This document shows positions 1-10,615 of a stretch of 64,000 nt of DNA, piece by piece; the stretch's first letter is position 1, and each line of letters opens with the position of its first letter. Both the position numbers and the translations under genes were made by a program. The notes under the pieces are model-generated. The model was not told the DNA's origin. It ran no database searches and saw only the letters and a list, made by a program, of their open reading frames with translations. Source of the DNA: Osmia lignaria lignaria (taxonomy: Eukaryota; Arthropoda; Insecta; Hymenoptera; Megachilidae); NCBI RefSeq assembly GCF_051020975.1, contig NC_135032.1, positions 5,828,001 through 5,892,000 of the forward strand, in the 5' to 3' direction.

Positions 1-312
1 ATCTCAAGGGAAGGGGCCTGACGGACATATTTCGAGATATTTCTTCTTCTTGTTGTTCTTCTTCTGCACAGCTAAGCTGGAAGTGGCATTTACAGCTCGC
101 AATAGTGCAGAGTTATCTCAAAGAAAGGGGCCACGGTGTTTCTGTATCTCTATTATGTTGGTGCGGCTTCGGAACTTTCAAATATCTTGATATATCTCGA
201 GAACTACGCATCTGATCAAAAAATATCATAGAACATAAAAAGTAGGAAACTTAATTCTCTACAAAAAACGTCTCTTAACATTTTGCCATAGCTCGCTTCG
301 TTTCCGAGATAT
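1..312 (+). repeat. Left-edge partial monomer (m11-m322)
   Basis: The window opens with ATCTCAAGGG, which is m11 of the unit, so the first ten bases of this monomer are outside. It is an A-type copy with TTTACAGCTC near m100 and CTTTCAAATATC near m185. The second variant is shared with the monomers at 957 and 2567. Confidence 0.95.
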
Positions 313-314
313 TT

Positions 315-454
315 GCAGATTTATCTCAAGGGAAGAGGCCTGACGGACATATTTCGAGATATTTCTTCTTCTTGTTGTTCTTCTTCTGCACAGCTAAGCT
401 GGAAGTGGCATTTGCAGCTCGCAATAGTGCAGAGTTATCTCAAAGAAAGGGGCC
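315..454 (+). repeat. Internal direct repeat pair, 26 bp, 114 bp apart
   Basis: Positions 315-340 (m3-m28) and 429-454 (m117-m142) match at 23 of 26 bases. Both read GCAGA-TTATCTCAA followed by GAAGGGGCC or AAAGGGGCC. The pair recurs in every monomer and suggests the 322-bp unit grew from a shorter ancestor by internal duplication. In the monomers at 4499, 57944 and 60198 the first copy reads GCAGAGTTATCTC, making it more like the second. Confidence 0.85.
363..387 (+). repeat. CTT/GTT microsatellite-like pyrimidine tract within the monomer
   Basis: A run of TTC/TTG triplets occupies about m51-m75 in every monomer. It is the only site where three-base length changes occur in the window: the monomers at 10938 and 19307 each lack one triplet. 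That is what slippage at a short triplet repeat would give. It also carries family markers: m71A in G monomers, m72C in K monomers and T-to-C at m64 in the monomers at 32184, 33794 and 36692. Confidence 0.85.
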
Positions 455-627
455 ACGGTGTTTCTGTATCTCTATTATGTTGGTGCGGCTTCGGAACTTT
501 TGTCTATCTTGATATATCTCGAGAAGTACGCATCTAATCAAAAAATATCATAGAACATCAAAAGTAGGAAACTTAATTCTCTACAAAAAAGGTCTCTTAA
601 CATTTTGCCATAGCTCGCTTCGTTTCC

Positions 628-649
628 GAGATATTTGCAGATTTATCTC
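628..649. other. GAGATA / TATCTC inverted repeat across the monomer junction (example)
   Basis: At almost every junction GAGATA (m316-m321) is followed ten bases later by TATCTC (m10-m15 of the next monomer), a dyad with 6-bp arms. Here the arms are 628-633 and 644-649. The same hexamer in either orientation occurs at four further places per monomer. C, W and T fronts destroy the right arm (CAGCTC). No function can be assigned from sequence alone. Confidence 0.75.
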
Positions 650-742
650 AAGGGAAGGGGCCTGACGGACATATTTCGAGATATTTCTTCTTCTTGTTGT
701 TCTTCTTCTGCACAGCTAAGCTGGAAGTGGCATTTGCGGCTC

Positions 743-752
743 GCACTAGTGC
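743..752. other. Perfect 10-bp palindrome GCACTAGTGC (first example)
   Basis: At m109-m118 R, B, G, S and D monomers read GCACTAGTGC, its own reverse complement, containing a SpeI recognition site. A, Q, H, E, C, T and K monomers read GCAATAGTGC, and F monomers GCAGTAGTGC, both breaking the palindrome at one base. The monomers at 61486 and 62452 read GCACCAGTGC. The site sorts the array into two main classes. Whether any protein reads it is unknown. Confidence 0.85.
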
Positions 753-1278
753 AGAGTTATCTCAAAGAAAGGGGCCACGGTGTTTCTGTATCTCTATTAT
801 GTTGGTGCGGCTTCGGAACTTTTAAATATCACGATATATCTCGAAAACTACGCTTCTGATCAAAAAATATCATAGAACATAAATTGTACGAAACATAATT
901 CTCTACAAAAAACGTCTCTTAACATTTTGCCATAGCTCGCTTCGTTTCCGAGATATTTGCAGATTCAGCTCAAAGGAACGGGCCTGACGGACATATTTCG
1001 AGATATTTCTTCTTCTTGTTGTTCTTCTTCTGCACAGCTAAGCTGGAAGTGGCATTTGCAGCTCGCAATAGTGCAGAGTTATCTCAAAGAAAGGGGCCAC
1101 GGTGTTTCTGTATCTCTATTATGTTGGTGCGGCTTCGGAACTTTCAAATATCTTGATATATCTCGAGAACTACGCATCTGATCAAAAAATATCATAGAAC
1201 ATAAAAAGTAGGAAACTTAATTCTCTACAAAAAAGGTCTCTTAACATTTTGCCATAGCTCGCTTCGTTTCCGAGATAT

Positions 1279-1600
1279 ATGCAGATTTATCTCAAGGGAA
1301 GGGGCCTGACGGACATATTTCAAGATATTTCTTCTTCTTGTTGTTCTTCTTCTGCACAGCTAAGCTGGAAGTGGCATTTGCAGCTCGCAATAGTGCAGAG
1401 TTATCTCAAAGAAAGGGGCCACGGTGCTTCTGTATCTCTATTATGTTGGTGCGGCTTCGGAAGTTTTAAGTATCTCGATATATCTTGAAAACTACGCTAC
1501 TGATCAAAAAATATCATAGAACATAAAAAGTAGGAAACTTAATTCTCTACAAATAAAGTCTCTTAACATTTTGCCATAGCTCGCTTCGTTTCCGAGATAT
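1279..1600 (+). repeat. Divergent monomer with several private changes
   Basis: Differences from the A consensus include TTTCAAGATATTT for TTTCGAGATATTT, GGTGCTTCTG, GGAAGTTTTAAG and ATCTTGAAAAC. The last creates TGA and shortens the shared open frame to 69 codons. The upstream junction reads GATATATGCAG, shared only with the copy at 2889, so the frame begins with ATG in just these two copies. Confidence 0.8.
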
Positions 1601-1922
1601 TTGCAGATTTATCTCGAGGGAAGGGGCCTGACGGACATATTTCGAGATATTTCTTCTTCTTGTTGTTCTACTTCTGCACAGCTAAGCTGGAAGTGGCATT
1701 TGCAGCTCGCAATAGTGCAGAGTTATCTCAAAGAAAGGGGCCACGGTGTTTCTGTATCTCTATTATGTTGGTGCGGCTTCGGAACTTTTAAATATCTTGA
1801 TATATCTCGAGAACTACGCATCTGATCAAAAAATATCATACAACATAAAAAGTAGGAAACTTAATTCTCTACAAAAAAGGTCTCTTAACGTTTTGCCATA
1901 GCTCGCTTCGTTTCCGAGATAT

Positions 1923-2244
1923 TTGCAGATTTATCTCAAGGGAAGGGGCCTGGCGGACATATTTCGAGATATTTCTTCTTCTTGTTGTTCTCCTTCTGCA
2001 CAGCTAAACTGGAAGTGGCATTTCCAGCTCGCAATAGTGCAGAGTTATCTCAAAGAAAGGGGCCACGGTGTTTCTGTATCTCTATTATGTTGGTGCGGCT
2101 TCGGAACTTTTAAATATTATGATATATCTCGAGAACTACGCATCTGATCAAAAAATATCATAGAACATAAATTGTAGGAAACATAATTCTCTACAAAAAA
2201 GGTCTCTTAACATTTTGCCGTAGCTCGCTTCGTTTCCGAGATAT
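1923..2244 (+). repeat. Divergent monomer with private changes in the middle
   Basis: Private or rare changes include CCTGGCGGAC, TGTTCTCCTTC, CTAAACTGG, TTTCCAGCTC and AAATATTATGAT. CTAAACTGG and TTTCCAGCTC recur together in the monomers at 45064 and 51182, more than 43 kb away. That implies an old shared lineage rather than independent mutation. Confidence 0.75.
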
Positions 2245-4820
2245 TTGCAGATTTATCTCAAGGGAAGGGGCCTGACGGACATATTTCGAGATATTTCTTC
2301 TTCTTGTTGTTCTACTTCTGCACAGCTAAGCTGGAAGTGGCATTTGCAGCTCGCAATAGTGCAGAGTTATCTCAAAGAAAGGGGCCACGGTGTTTCTGTA
2401 TCTCTATTATGTTGGTGCGGCTTCGGAACTTTTAAATATCTTGATATATCTCGAGAACTACGCATCTGATCAAAAAATATCATAGAAGATAAAAAGTAGG
2501 AAACTTAATTCTCTACAAAAAAGGTCGCTTAACATTTTGCCATACCTCGCTTCGTTTCCGAGATATTTGCAGATTTATCTCAAGGGAAGGGGCCTGACGG
2601 ACATATTTCGAGATATTTCTTCTTCTTGTTGTTCTTCTTCTGCACAGCTAAGCTGGAAGTGGCATTTGCAGCTCGCAATAGTGCAGAGTTATCTCAAAGA
2701 AAGGGGCCACGGTGTTTCTGTATCTCTATTATGTTGGTGCGGCTTCGGAACTTTCAAATATCTTGATATATCTCGAGAACTACGCATCTGATCAAAAAAT
2801 ATCATAGAACATAAAAAGTAGGAAACTTAATTCTCTACAAAAAAGGTATCTTAACATTTTGCCATAGCTCGCTTCGTTTCCGAGATATATGCAGATTTAT
2901 CTCAAGGGAAGGGGCCTGACGGACATATTTCGAGATATTTCTTCTTCTTGTTGTTCTTCTTCTGCACAGCTAAGCTGGAAGTGGCATTTGCAGCTCGCAA
3001 TAGTGCAGAGTTATCTCAAAGAAAGGGGCCACGGTGTTTCTGTATCTCTATTATGTTGGTGCGGCTTCGGAACTTTTAAATATCTTGATATATCTCGAGA
3101 ACTACGCATCTGATCAAAAAATATCATAGAACATAAAAAGTAGGAAACTTAATTCTCTACAAAAAAGGTCGCTTAACATTTTGCCATAGCTCGCTTCGTT
3201 TCCGAGATATTTGCAGATTTATCTCAAGGGAAGGGGCCTGACGGACATATTTCGAGATATTTCTTCTTCTTGTTGTTCTTCTTCTGCACAGCTAAGCTGG
3301 AAGTGGCATTTGCGGCTCGCACTAGTGCAGAGTTATCTCAAAGAAAGGGGCCACGGTGTTTCTGTATCTCTATTATGTTGGTGCGGCTTCGGAACTTTTA
3401 AATATCTCGATATATCTCGAAAACTACGCTTCTGATCAAAAAATATCATAGAACATAAATTGTAGGAAACATAATTCTCTACAAAAAACGTCTCTTAACA
3501 TTTTGCCATAGCTCGCTTCGTTTCCGAGATATTTGCAGATTTATCTCAAGGGAAGGGGCCTGACGGACATATTTCGAGATATTTCTTCTTCTTGTTGTTC
3601 TTCTTCTGCACAGCTAAGCTGGAAGTGGCATTTACAGCTCGCAATAGTGCAGAGTTATCTCAAAGAAAGGGGCCACGGTGTTTCTGTATCTCTATTATGT
3701 TGGTGCGGCTTCGGAACTTTTAAATATCTTGATATATCTCGAGAACTACGCATCTGATCAAAAAATATCATATAAGATAAAAAGTAGGAAACTTAATTCT
3801 CTACAAAAAAGGTCGCTTAACATTTTGCCATAGCTCGCTTCGTTTCCGAGATATTTGCAGATTTATCTCAAGGGAAGGGGCCTGACGGACATATTTCGAG
3901 ATATTTCTTCTTCTTGTTGTTCTTCTTCTGCACAGCTAAGCTGGAAGTGGCATTTACAGCTCGCAATAGTGCAGAGTTATCTCAAAGAAAGGGGCCACGG
4001 TGTTTCTGTATCTCTATTATGTTGGTGCGGCTTCGGAACTTTTAAATATCTTGATATATCTCGAGAAGTACGCATCTAATCAAAAAATATCATAGAACAT
4101 AAAAAGTAGGAAACTTAATTCTCTACAAAAAAGGTCTCTTAACATTTTGCCATAGCTCGCTTCGTTTCCGAGATATTTGCAGATTTATCTCAAGGGAAGG
4201 GGCCTGACGGACATATTTCGAGATATTTCTTCTTCTTGTTGTTCTTCTTCTGCACAGCTAAGCTGGAAGTGGCATTTGCAGCTCGCAATAGTGCAGAGTT
4301 ATCTCAAAGAAAGGGGCCACGGTGTTTCTGTATCTCTATTATGTTGGTGCGGCTTCGGAACTTTTAAATATCTTGATATATCTCGAGAACTACGCATCTG
4401 ATCAAAAAATATCATAGAACATAAAAAGTAGGAAACTTAATTCTCTACAAAAAAGGTCTCTTAACGTTTTGCCATAGCTCGCTTCGTTTCCGAGATATTT
4501 GCAGAGTTATCTCAAGGGAAGGGGCCTGACGGACATATTTCGAGATATTTCTTCTTCTTGTTGTTCTTCTTCTGCACAGCTAAGCTGGAAGTGGCATTTG
4601 CAGCTCGCAATAGTGCAGAGTTATCTCAAAGAGAGGGGCCACGGTGTTTCTGTATCTCTATTATGTTGGTGCGGCTTCGGAACTTTTAAATATCTTGATA
4701 TATCTCGAGAACTACGCATCTGATCAAAAAATATCATAGAACATAAATTGTAGGAAACATAATTCTCTACAAAAAACGTCTCTTAACATTTTGCCATAGC
4801 TCGCTTCGTTTCCGAGATAT

Positions 4821-5142
4821 TTGCAGATTCAGCTCAAAGGAACGGGCCTGACGGACATATTTCGAGATATTTCTTCTTCTTGTTGTTCTTCTTCTGCACA
4901 GCTAAGCTGGAAGTGGCATTTGCAGCTCGCAATAGTGCAGAGTTATCTCAAAGAAAGGGGCCACGGTGTTTCTGTATCTCTATTATGTTGGTTCGGCTTC
5001 GGAACGTTTAAATATCTTGATATATCTCGAGAACTACGCTTCTGATCAAAAAATATCATAGAACATAAATTGTAGGAAACATAATTCTCTACAAAAAACG
5101 TCTCTTAACATTTTGCCATAGCTCGCTTCGTTTCCGAGATAT
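4821..5142 (+). repeat. W monomer heading a zone II block
   Basis: This copy has a C-type front (GATTCAGCTCAAAGGAACGG) but an ordinary GAGTTATCTC at the second repeat. It also has GGTTCGGCTTCGGAACGTTT, two linked changes at m173 and m186. Copies of this type occur only here and at 8362 and 11579, each time just before Cp. Confidence 0.85.
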
Positions 5143-7396
5143 TTGCAGATTCAGCTCAAAGGAACGGGCCCGACGGACATATTTCGAGATATTTCTTCTT
5201 CTTGTTGTTCTTCTTCTGCACAGCTAAGCTGGAAGTGGCATTTGCAGCTCGCAATAGTGCAGAGTAATCTCAAAGAAAGGGGCCACGGTGTTTCTGTATC
5301 TCTATTATGTTGGTGCGGCTTCGGAACTTTTAAATATCTTGATATATCTCGAGAACTACGCATCTGATCAAAAAATACCATAGAACATAAAAAGTAGGAA
5401 ACTTAATTCTCTACAAAAAAGGTCTCTTAACATTTTGCCATAGCTCGCTTCGTTTCCGAGATATTTGCAGATTTATCTCAAGGGAAGGGGCCTGACGGAC
5501 ATATTTCGAGATATTTCTTCTTCTTGTTGTTCTTCTTCTGCACAGCTAAGCTGGAAGTGGCATTTGCGGCTCGCACTAGTGCAGAGTTATCTCGAAGAAA
5601 GGGGCCACGGTGTTTCTGTATCTCTATTATGTTGGTGCGGCTTCGGAACTTTTAAATATCTTGATATATCTCGAGAACTACGCTTCTGATCAAAAAATAT
5701 CATAGAACATAAAAAGTAGGAAACTTAATTCTCTACAAAAAAGGTCTCTTAACATTTTGCCATAGCTCGCTTCGTTTCCGAGATATTTGCAGATTTATCT
5801 CAAGGGAAGGGGCCTGACGGACATATTTCGAGATATTTCTTCTTCTTGTTGTTCTTCTTCTGCACAGCTAAGCTGGAAGTGGCATTTGCGGCTCGCACTA
5901 GTGCAGAGTTATCTCAAAGAAAGGGGCCACGGTGTTTCTGTATCTCTATTATGTTGGTGCGGCTTCGGAACTTTTAAATATCTCGATATATCTCGAAAAC
6001 TACGCTTCTGATCAAAAAATATCAGAGAACATAAATTGTAGGAAACATAATTCTCTACAAAAAACGTCTCTTAACATTTTGCCATAGCTCGCTTCGATTC
6101 CGAGATATTTGCAGATATATCTCAAGGGAAGGGGCCTGACGGACATATTTCGAGATATTTCTTCTTCTTGTTGTTCTTCTTCTGCACAGCTAAGCTGGAA
6201 GTGGCATTTACAGCTCGCAATAGTGCAGAGTTATCTCAAAGAAAGGGGCCACGGTGTTTCTGTATCTCTATTATGTTGGTGCGGCTTCGGACCTTTTAAA
6301 TATCTTGATATATCTCGAGAACTACGCATCTGATCAAAAAATATCATAAAACATAAAAAGTAGGAAACTTAATTCTCTACAAAAAAGGTCTCTTAACATT
6401 TTGCCATAGCTCTCTTCGTTTCCGAGATATTTGCAGATTTATCTCCAGGGAAGTGGCCTGACGGACATATTTCGGGATATTTCTTCTTCTTGTTGTTCTT
6501 CTTCTGCACAGCTAAGCTGGAAGTGGCATTTGCAGCTCGCAGTAGTGCAGAGTTATCTCAAAGAAAGGGGCCACGGTGTTTCTGTATCTCTATTATGTTG
6601 GTGCGGCTTCGGAACTTTTAAATATCTTGATATATCTCGAGAACTACGCATCTGATCAAAAAATATCATAGAACATAAAAAGTAGGAAACTTAATTCTCT
6701 ACAAAAAAGGTCTCTTAACATTTTGCCATAGCTCGCTTCGTTTCCGAGATATTTGCAGATTTATCTCAAGGGAAGGGGCCTGACGGACATATTTCGAGAT
6801 ATTTCTTCTTCTTGTTGTTCTTATTCTGCACAGCTAAGCTGGAAGTGGCATTTGCGGCTCGCACTAGTGCAGAGTTATCTCAAAGAAAGGGGCCACGGTG
6901 TTTCTGTATCTCTATTATGTTGGTGCGGCTTCGGAACTTTTAAATATCTCGATATATCTCGAAAACTACGCTTCTGATCAAAAAATATCAGAGAACATAA
7001 ATTGTAGGAAACATAATTCTCTACAAAAAACGTCTCTTAACATTTTGCCATAGCTCGCTTCGTTTCCGAGATATTTGCAGATATATCTCAAGGGAAGGGG
7101 CCTGACGGACATATTTCGAGATATTTCTTCTTCTTGTTGTTCTTCTTCTGCACAGCTAAGCTGGAAGTGGCATTTACAGCTCGCAATAGTGCAGAGTTAT
7201 CTCAAAGAAAGGGGCCACGGTGTTTCTGTATCTCTATTATGTTGGTGCGGCTTCGGAACTTTTAAATATCTCGATATATCTCGAAAACTACGCTTCTGAT
7301 CAAAAAATATCATAGAACATAAATTGTAGGAAACATAATTCTCTACAAAAAACGTCTCTTAACATTTTGCCATAGCTCGCTTCGTTTCCGAGATAT
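5143..7396 (+). repeat. Seven-monomer HOR, copy a (complete)
   Basis: Order Cp 5143, D 5465, B 5787, E 6109, F 6431, G 6753, H 7075. F carries CAGGGAAGTGG and the ATC-type tail, as in copies d and e. A private change, CTTCGATTCCGAG, lies just before E. It is followed by a second Cp at 7397, as the HOR period predicts. Confidence 0.9.
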
Positions 7397-8361
7397 TTGC
7401 AGATTCAGCTCAAAGGAACGGGCCCGACGGACATATTTCGAGATATTTCTTCTTCTTGTTGTTCTTCTTCTGCACAGCTAAGCTGGAAGTGGCATTTGCA
7501 GCTCGCAATAGTGCAGAGTAATCTCAAAGAAAGGGGCCACGGTGTTTCTGTATCTCTATTATGTTGGTGCGGCTTCGGAACTTTTAAATATCTTGATATA
7601 TCTCGAGAACTACGCATCTGATCAAAAAATATCATAGAACATAAATTGTAGGAAACATAATTCTCTACAAAAAACGTCTCTTAACATTTTGCCATAGCTC
7701 GCTTCGTTTCCGAGATATTTGCAGATTCAGCTCAAAGGAACGGGCCTGACGGACATATTTCGAGATATTTCTTCTTCTTGTTGTTCTTCTTCTGCACAGC
7801 TAAGCTGGAAGTGGCATTTGCAGCTCGCAATAGTGCAGAGTAATCTCAAAGAAAGGGGCCACGGTGTTTCTGTATCTCTATTATGTTGGTGCGGCTTCGG
7901 AACTTTTAAATATCTTGATATATCTCGAGAACTACGCATCTGATCGAAAAATATCATAGAAGATAAAAAGTAGGAAACTTAATTCTCTACAAAAAAGGTC
8001 TCTTAACATTTTGCCATAGCTCGCTTCGTTTCCGAGATATTTGCAGATATATCTCAAGGGAAGGGGCCTGACGGACATATTTCGAGATATTTCTTCTTCT
8101 TGTTGTTCTTCTTCTGCACAGCTAAGCTGGAAGTGGCATTTGCAGCTCGCAATAGTGCAGAGTTATCTCAAAGAAGGGGGCCACGGTGTTTCTGTATCTC
8201 TATTATGTTGGTGCGGCTTCGGAACTTTTAAATATCTTGATATATCTCGAGAACTACGCATCTGCTCAAAAAATATCATAGAACATAAATAGTAGGAAAC
8301 TTCATTCTCTACAAAAAGGTCCCTCAACATTTTGCCATAGCTCGCTTCGTTTCCGAGATAT
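7397..8361 (+). repeat. Tail of zone II block 1: Cp, C and a degenerate monomer
   Basis: Three monomers follow HOR copy a. Cp at 7397 lacks the TACCATAG tail and has the AAATTG/CATAATT tail instead. A plain C monomer follows at 7719, with TGATCGAAAAAT. The third, at 8041, is degenerate and 321 bp long. The seven-monomer series is broken here and restarts with W at 8362. Confidence 0.85.
8041..8361 (+). repeat. 321-bp monomer with the only single-base deletion
   Basis: The A-tract before GGTC has five As instead of the usual six (CTACAAAAAGGTCC), giving a 321-bp unit. Other private changes cluster in the same copy: AAGAAGGGGGCC, ATCTGCTCAAAA (losing the usual TGATCA), CATAAATAGTAGG, CTTCATTC and GTCCCTCAAC. 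ATCTGCTCAAAA also occurs in the monomers at 45064 and 51182. Confidence 0.9.
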
Positions 8362-8683
8362 TTGCAAATTTATCTCAAGGGAAGGGGCCTAACGGCCATA
8401 TTTCGAGATATTTCTTCTTCTTGTTGTTCTTCTTCTGCACAGCTAAGCTGGAAGTGGCATTTGCAGCTCGCAATAGTGCAGAGTTATCTCAAAGAAAGGG
8501 GCCACGGTGTTTCTGTATCTCTATTATGTTGGTTCGGCTTCGGAACGTTTAAATATCTTGATATATCTCGAGAACTACGCTTCTGATCAAAAAATATCAT
8601 AGAACATAAATTGTAGGAAACATAATTCTCTACAAAAAACGTCTCTCAACATTTTGCCATAGCTCGCTTCGTTTCCGAGATAT
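8362..8683 (+). repeat. W-like monomer with an A-type front
   Basis: The body has GGTTCGGCTTC and GGAACGTTT, as in the W monomers at 4821 and 11579. The front is A type (TTGCAAATTTATCTC) with CCTAACGGCC, not the C-type front of the other W copies. This reads as a recombinant or converted W. It precedes a Cp monomer as the other two do. Confidence 0.8.
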
Positions 8684-10615
8684 TTGCAGATTCAGCTCAA
8701 AGGAACGGGCCCGACGGACATATTTCGAGATATTTCTTCTTCTTGTTGTTCTTCTTCTGCACAGCTAAGCTGGAAGTGGCATTTGCAGCTCGCAATAGTG
8801 CAGAGTAATCTCAAAGAAAGGGGCCACGGTGTTTCTGTATCTCTATTATGTTGGTGCGGCTTCGGAACTTTTAAATATCTTGATATATCTCGAGAACTAC
8901 GCATCTGATCAAAAAATACCATAGAACATAAAAAGTAGGAAACTTAATTCTCTACAAAAAAGGTCTCTTAACATTTTGCCATAGCTCGCTTCGTTTCCGA
9001 GATATTTGCAGATTTATCTCAAGGGAAGGGGCCTGACGGACATATTTCGAGATATTTCTTCTTCTTGTTGTTCTTCTTCTGCACAGCTAAGCTGGAAGTG
9101 GCATTTGCGGCTCGCACTAGTGCAGAGTTATCTCGAAGAAAGGGGCCACGGTGTTTCTGTATCTCTATTATGTTGGTGCGGCTTCGGAACTTTTAAATAT
9201 CTTGATATATCTCGAGAACTACGCTTCTGATCAAAAAATATCATAGAACATAAAAAGTAGGAAACTTAATTCTCTACAAAAAAGGTCTCTTAACATTTTG
9301 CCATAGCTCGCTTCGTTTCCGAGATATTTGCAGATTTATCTCAAGGGAAGGGGCCTGACGGACATATTTCGAGATATTTCTTCTTCTTGTTGTTCTTCTT
9401 CTGCACAGCTAAGCTGGAAGTGGCATTTGCGGCTCGCACTAGTGCAGAGTTATCTCAAAGAAAGGGGCCACGGTGTTTCTGTATCTCTATTATGTTGGTG
9501 CGGCTTCGGAACTTTTAAATATCTCGATATATCTCGAAAACTACGCTTCTGATCAAAAAATATCAGAGAACATAAATTGTAGGAAACATAATTCTCTACA
9601 AAAAACGTCTCTTAACATTTTGCCATAGCTCGCTTCGTTTCCGAGATATTTGCAGATATATCTCAAGGGAAGGGGCCTGACGGACATATTTCGAGATATT
9701 TCTTCTTCTTGTTGTTCTTCTTCTGCACAGCTAAGCTGGAAGTGGCATTTACAGCTCGCAATAGTGCAGAGTTATCTCAAAGAAAGGGGCCACGGTGTTT
9801 CTGTATCTCTATTATGTTGGTGCGGCTTCGGACCTTTTAAATATCTTGATATATCTCGAGAACTACGCATCTGATCAAAAAATATCATAAAACATAAAAA
9901 GTAGGAAACTTAATTCTCTACAAAAAAGGTCTCTTAACATTTTGCCATAGCTCTCTTCGTTTCCGAGATATTTGCAGATTTATCTCCAGGCAAGTGGCCT
10001 GACGGACATATTTCGGGATATTTCTTCTTCTTGTTGTTCTTCTTCTGCACAGCTAAGCTGGAAGTGGCATTTGCAGCTCGCAGTAGTGCAGAGTTATCTC
10101 AAAGAAAGGGGCCACGGTGTTTCTGTATCTCTATTATGTTGGTGCGGCTTCGGAACTTTTAAATATCTTGATATATCTCGAGAACTACGCTTCTGATCAA
10201 AAAATATCATAGAACATAAAAAGTAGGAAACTTAATTCTCTACAAAAAAGGTCTCTTAACATTTTGCCATAGCTCGCTTCGTTTCCGAGATATTTGCAGA
10301 TTTATCTCAAGGGAAGGGGCCTGACGGACATATTTCGAGATATTTCTTCTTCTTGTTGTTCTTATTCTGCACAGCTAAGCTGGAAGTGGCATTTGCGGCT
10401 CGCACTAGTGCAGAGTTATCTCAAAGAAAGGGGCCACGGTGTTTCTGTATCTCTATTATGTTGGTGCGGCTTCGGAACTTTTAAATATCTTGATATATCT
10501 CGAGAACTACGCATCTGATCAAAAAATACCATAGAACATAAAAAGTAGGAAACTTAATTCTCTACAAAAAAGGTCTCTTAACATTTTGCCATAGCTCGCT
10601 TCGTTTCAGAGATAT
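8684..10615 (+). repeat. Seven-monomer HOR, copy b (six monomers, last one hybrid)
   Basis: Order Cp 8684, D 9006, B 9328, E 9650, F 9972, then a G-like monomer at 10294. F here reads CAGGCAAGTGG with a TTC-type tail, variants shared only with copy c (F at 13189), so copies b and c are sisters. The last monomer has the G mark GTTCTTATTCTGC but ends with CATCTGATC and AATACCATAG, a tail seen after Cp and after the monomer at 16731. H is missing. Confidence 0.88.

Larger units (their letters stand above)
313..634 (+). repeat. First complete monomer; reference copy for internal layout
   Basis: This copy is used to place internal elements. A direct-repeat pair lies at 315-340 and 429-454. A CTT-rich pyrimidine tract lies at about 363-387. 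The GCA(A/C/G)TAGTGC dyad site is at 421-430. TATCTC hexamers are at 322-327, 436-441, 467-472 and 515-520, and the inverse GAGATA is at 356-361 and 628-633. The last 90 or so bases are A/T-rich with three A-tracts. Private changes include GGAAGAGG, TTTTGTCTATC and CATCTAATC. CATCTAATC and GAGAAGTAC recur in the monomer at 3855, exactly 11 periods downstream. Confidence 0.9.
1..4820 (+). repeat. Zone I: irregular, mostly A-type monomers
   Basis: There are fourteen complete monomers after the edge copy, starting at 313, 635, 957, 1279, 1601, 1923, 2245, 2567, 2889, 3211, 3533, 3855, 4177 and 4499. Most are A type. Those at 635 and 3211 have the B tail, and 957 has the C front. No compact HOR covers the zone, but remnants of period structure exist. 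The pair 957/1279 shares CTTTCAAATATC and GATATATGCAG with 2567/2889, five periods (1610 bp) later. Private substitutions are commoner here than elsewhere, for example in the monomers at 1279 and 1923. I read this as an older, less recently homogenised part of the array. Confidence 0.8.

Noticed and set aside
334..361. Hammerhead ribozyme core
   Set aside because: CTGACGGAC followed by TTTCGAGA resembles the CUGANGA and CGAAA elements, but the second G-A step is wrong (CUGACGG), the GAAA is absent, and no closing stems were found.
313..537. 74-codon forward open frame as a protein-coding gene family
   Set aside because: It starts at TTG, has no evident ribosome-binding or promoter context, lies inside a satellite monomer, shows no third-position bias in variants, and is broken in duplicated copies at 44742/50860 and 61486/62452. 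I do not recognise the peptide.
313..634. CENP-B box
   Set aside because: The fragments TTCGTTTCC and TTCGAGATATTTC match only the first part of the consensus TTCGnnnnAnnCGGG; the CGGG end is missing in all families I checked.
313..634. Phased A-tracts giving DNA curvature
   Set aside because: The three A-tracts in the monomer tail are spaced about 18 and 26 bp between centres, not at multiples of the 10.5-bp helical repeat, so sequence alone does not support strong curvature.
4985..5010. RNA polymerase III internal promoter (B box) in W monomers
   Set aside because: GGTTCGGCTTC has two departures from GGTTCGANNCC and no A box lies upstream at a suitable distance. It occurs in only three copies.
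5151..5381. Reverse-strand open frames of about 70-88 codons
   Set aside because: They appear only in monomers where TTATCT became TAATCT or TAGTCT, which removes a reverse-strand TAA. They are the shadow of one satellite substitution.
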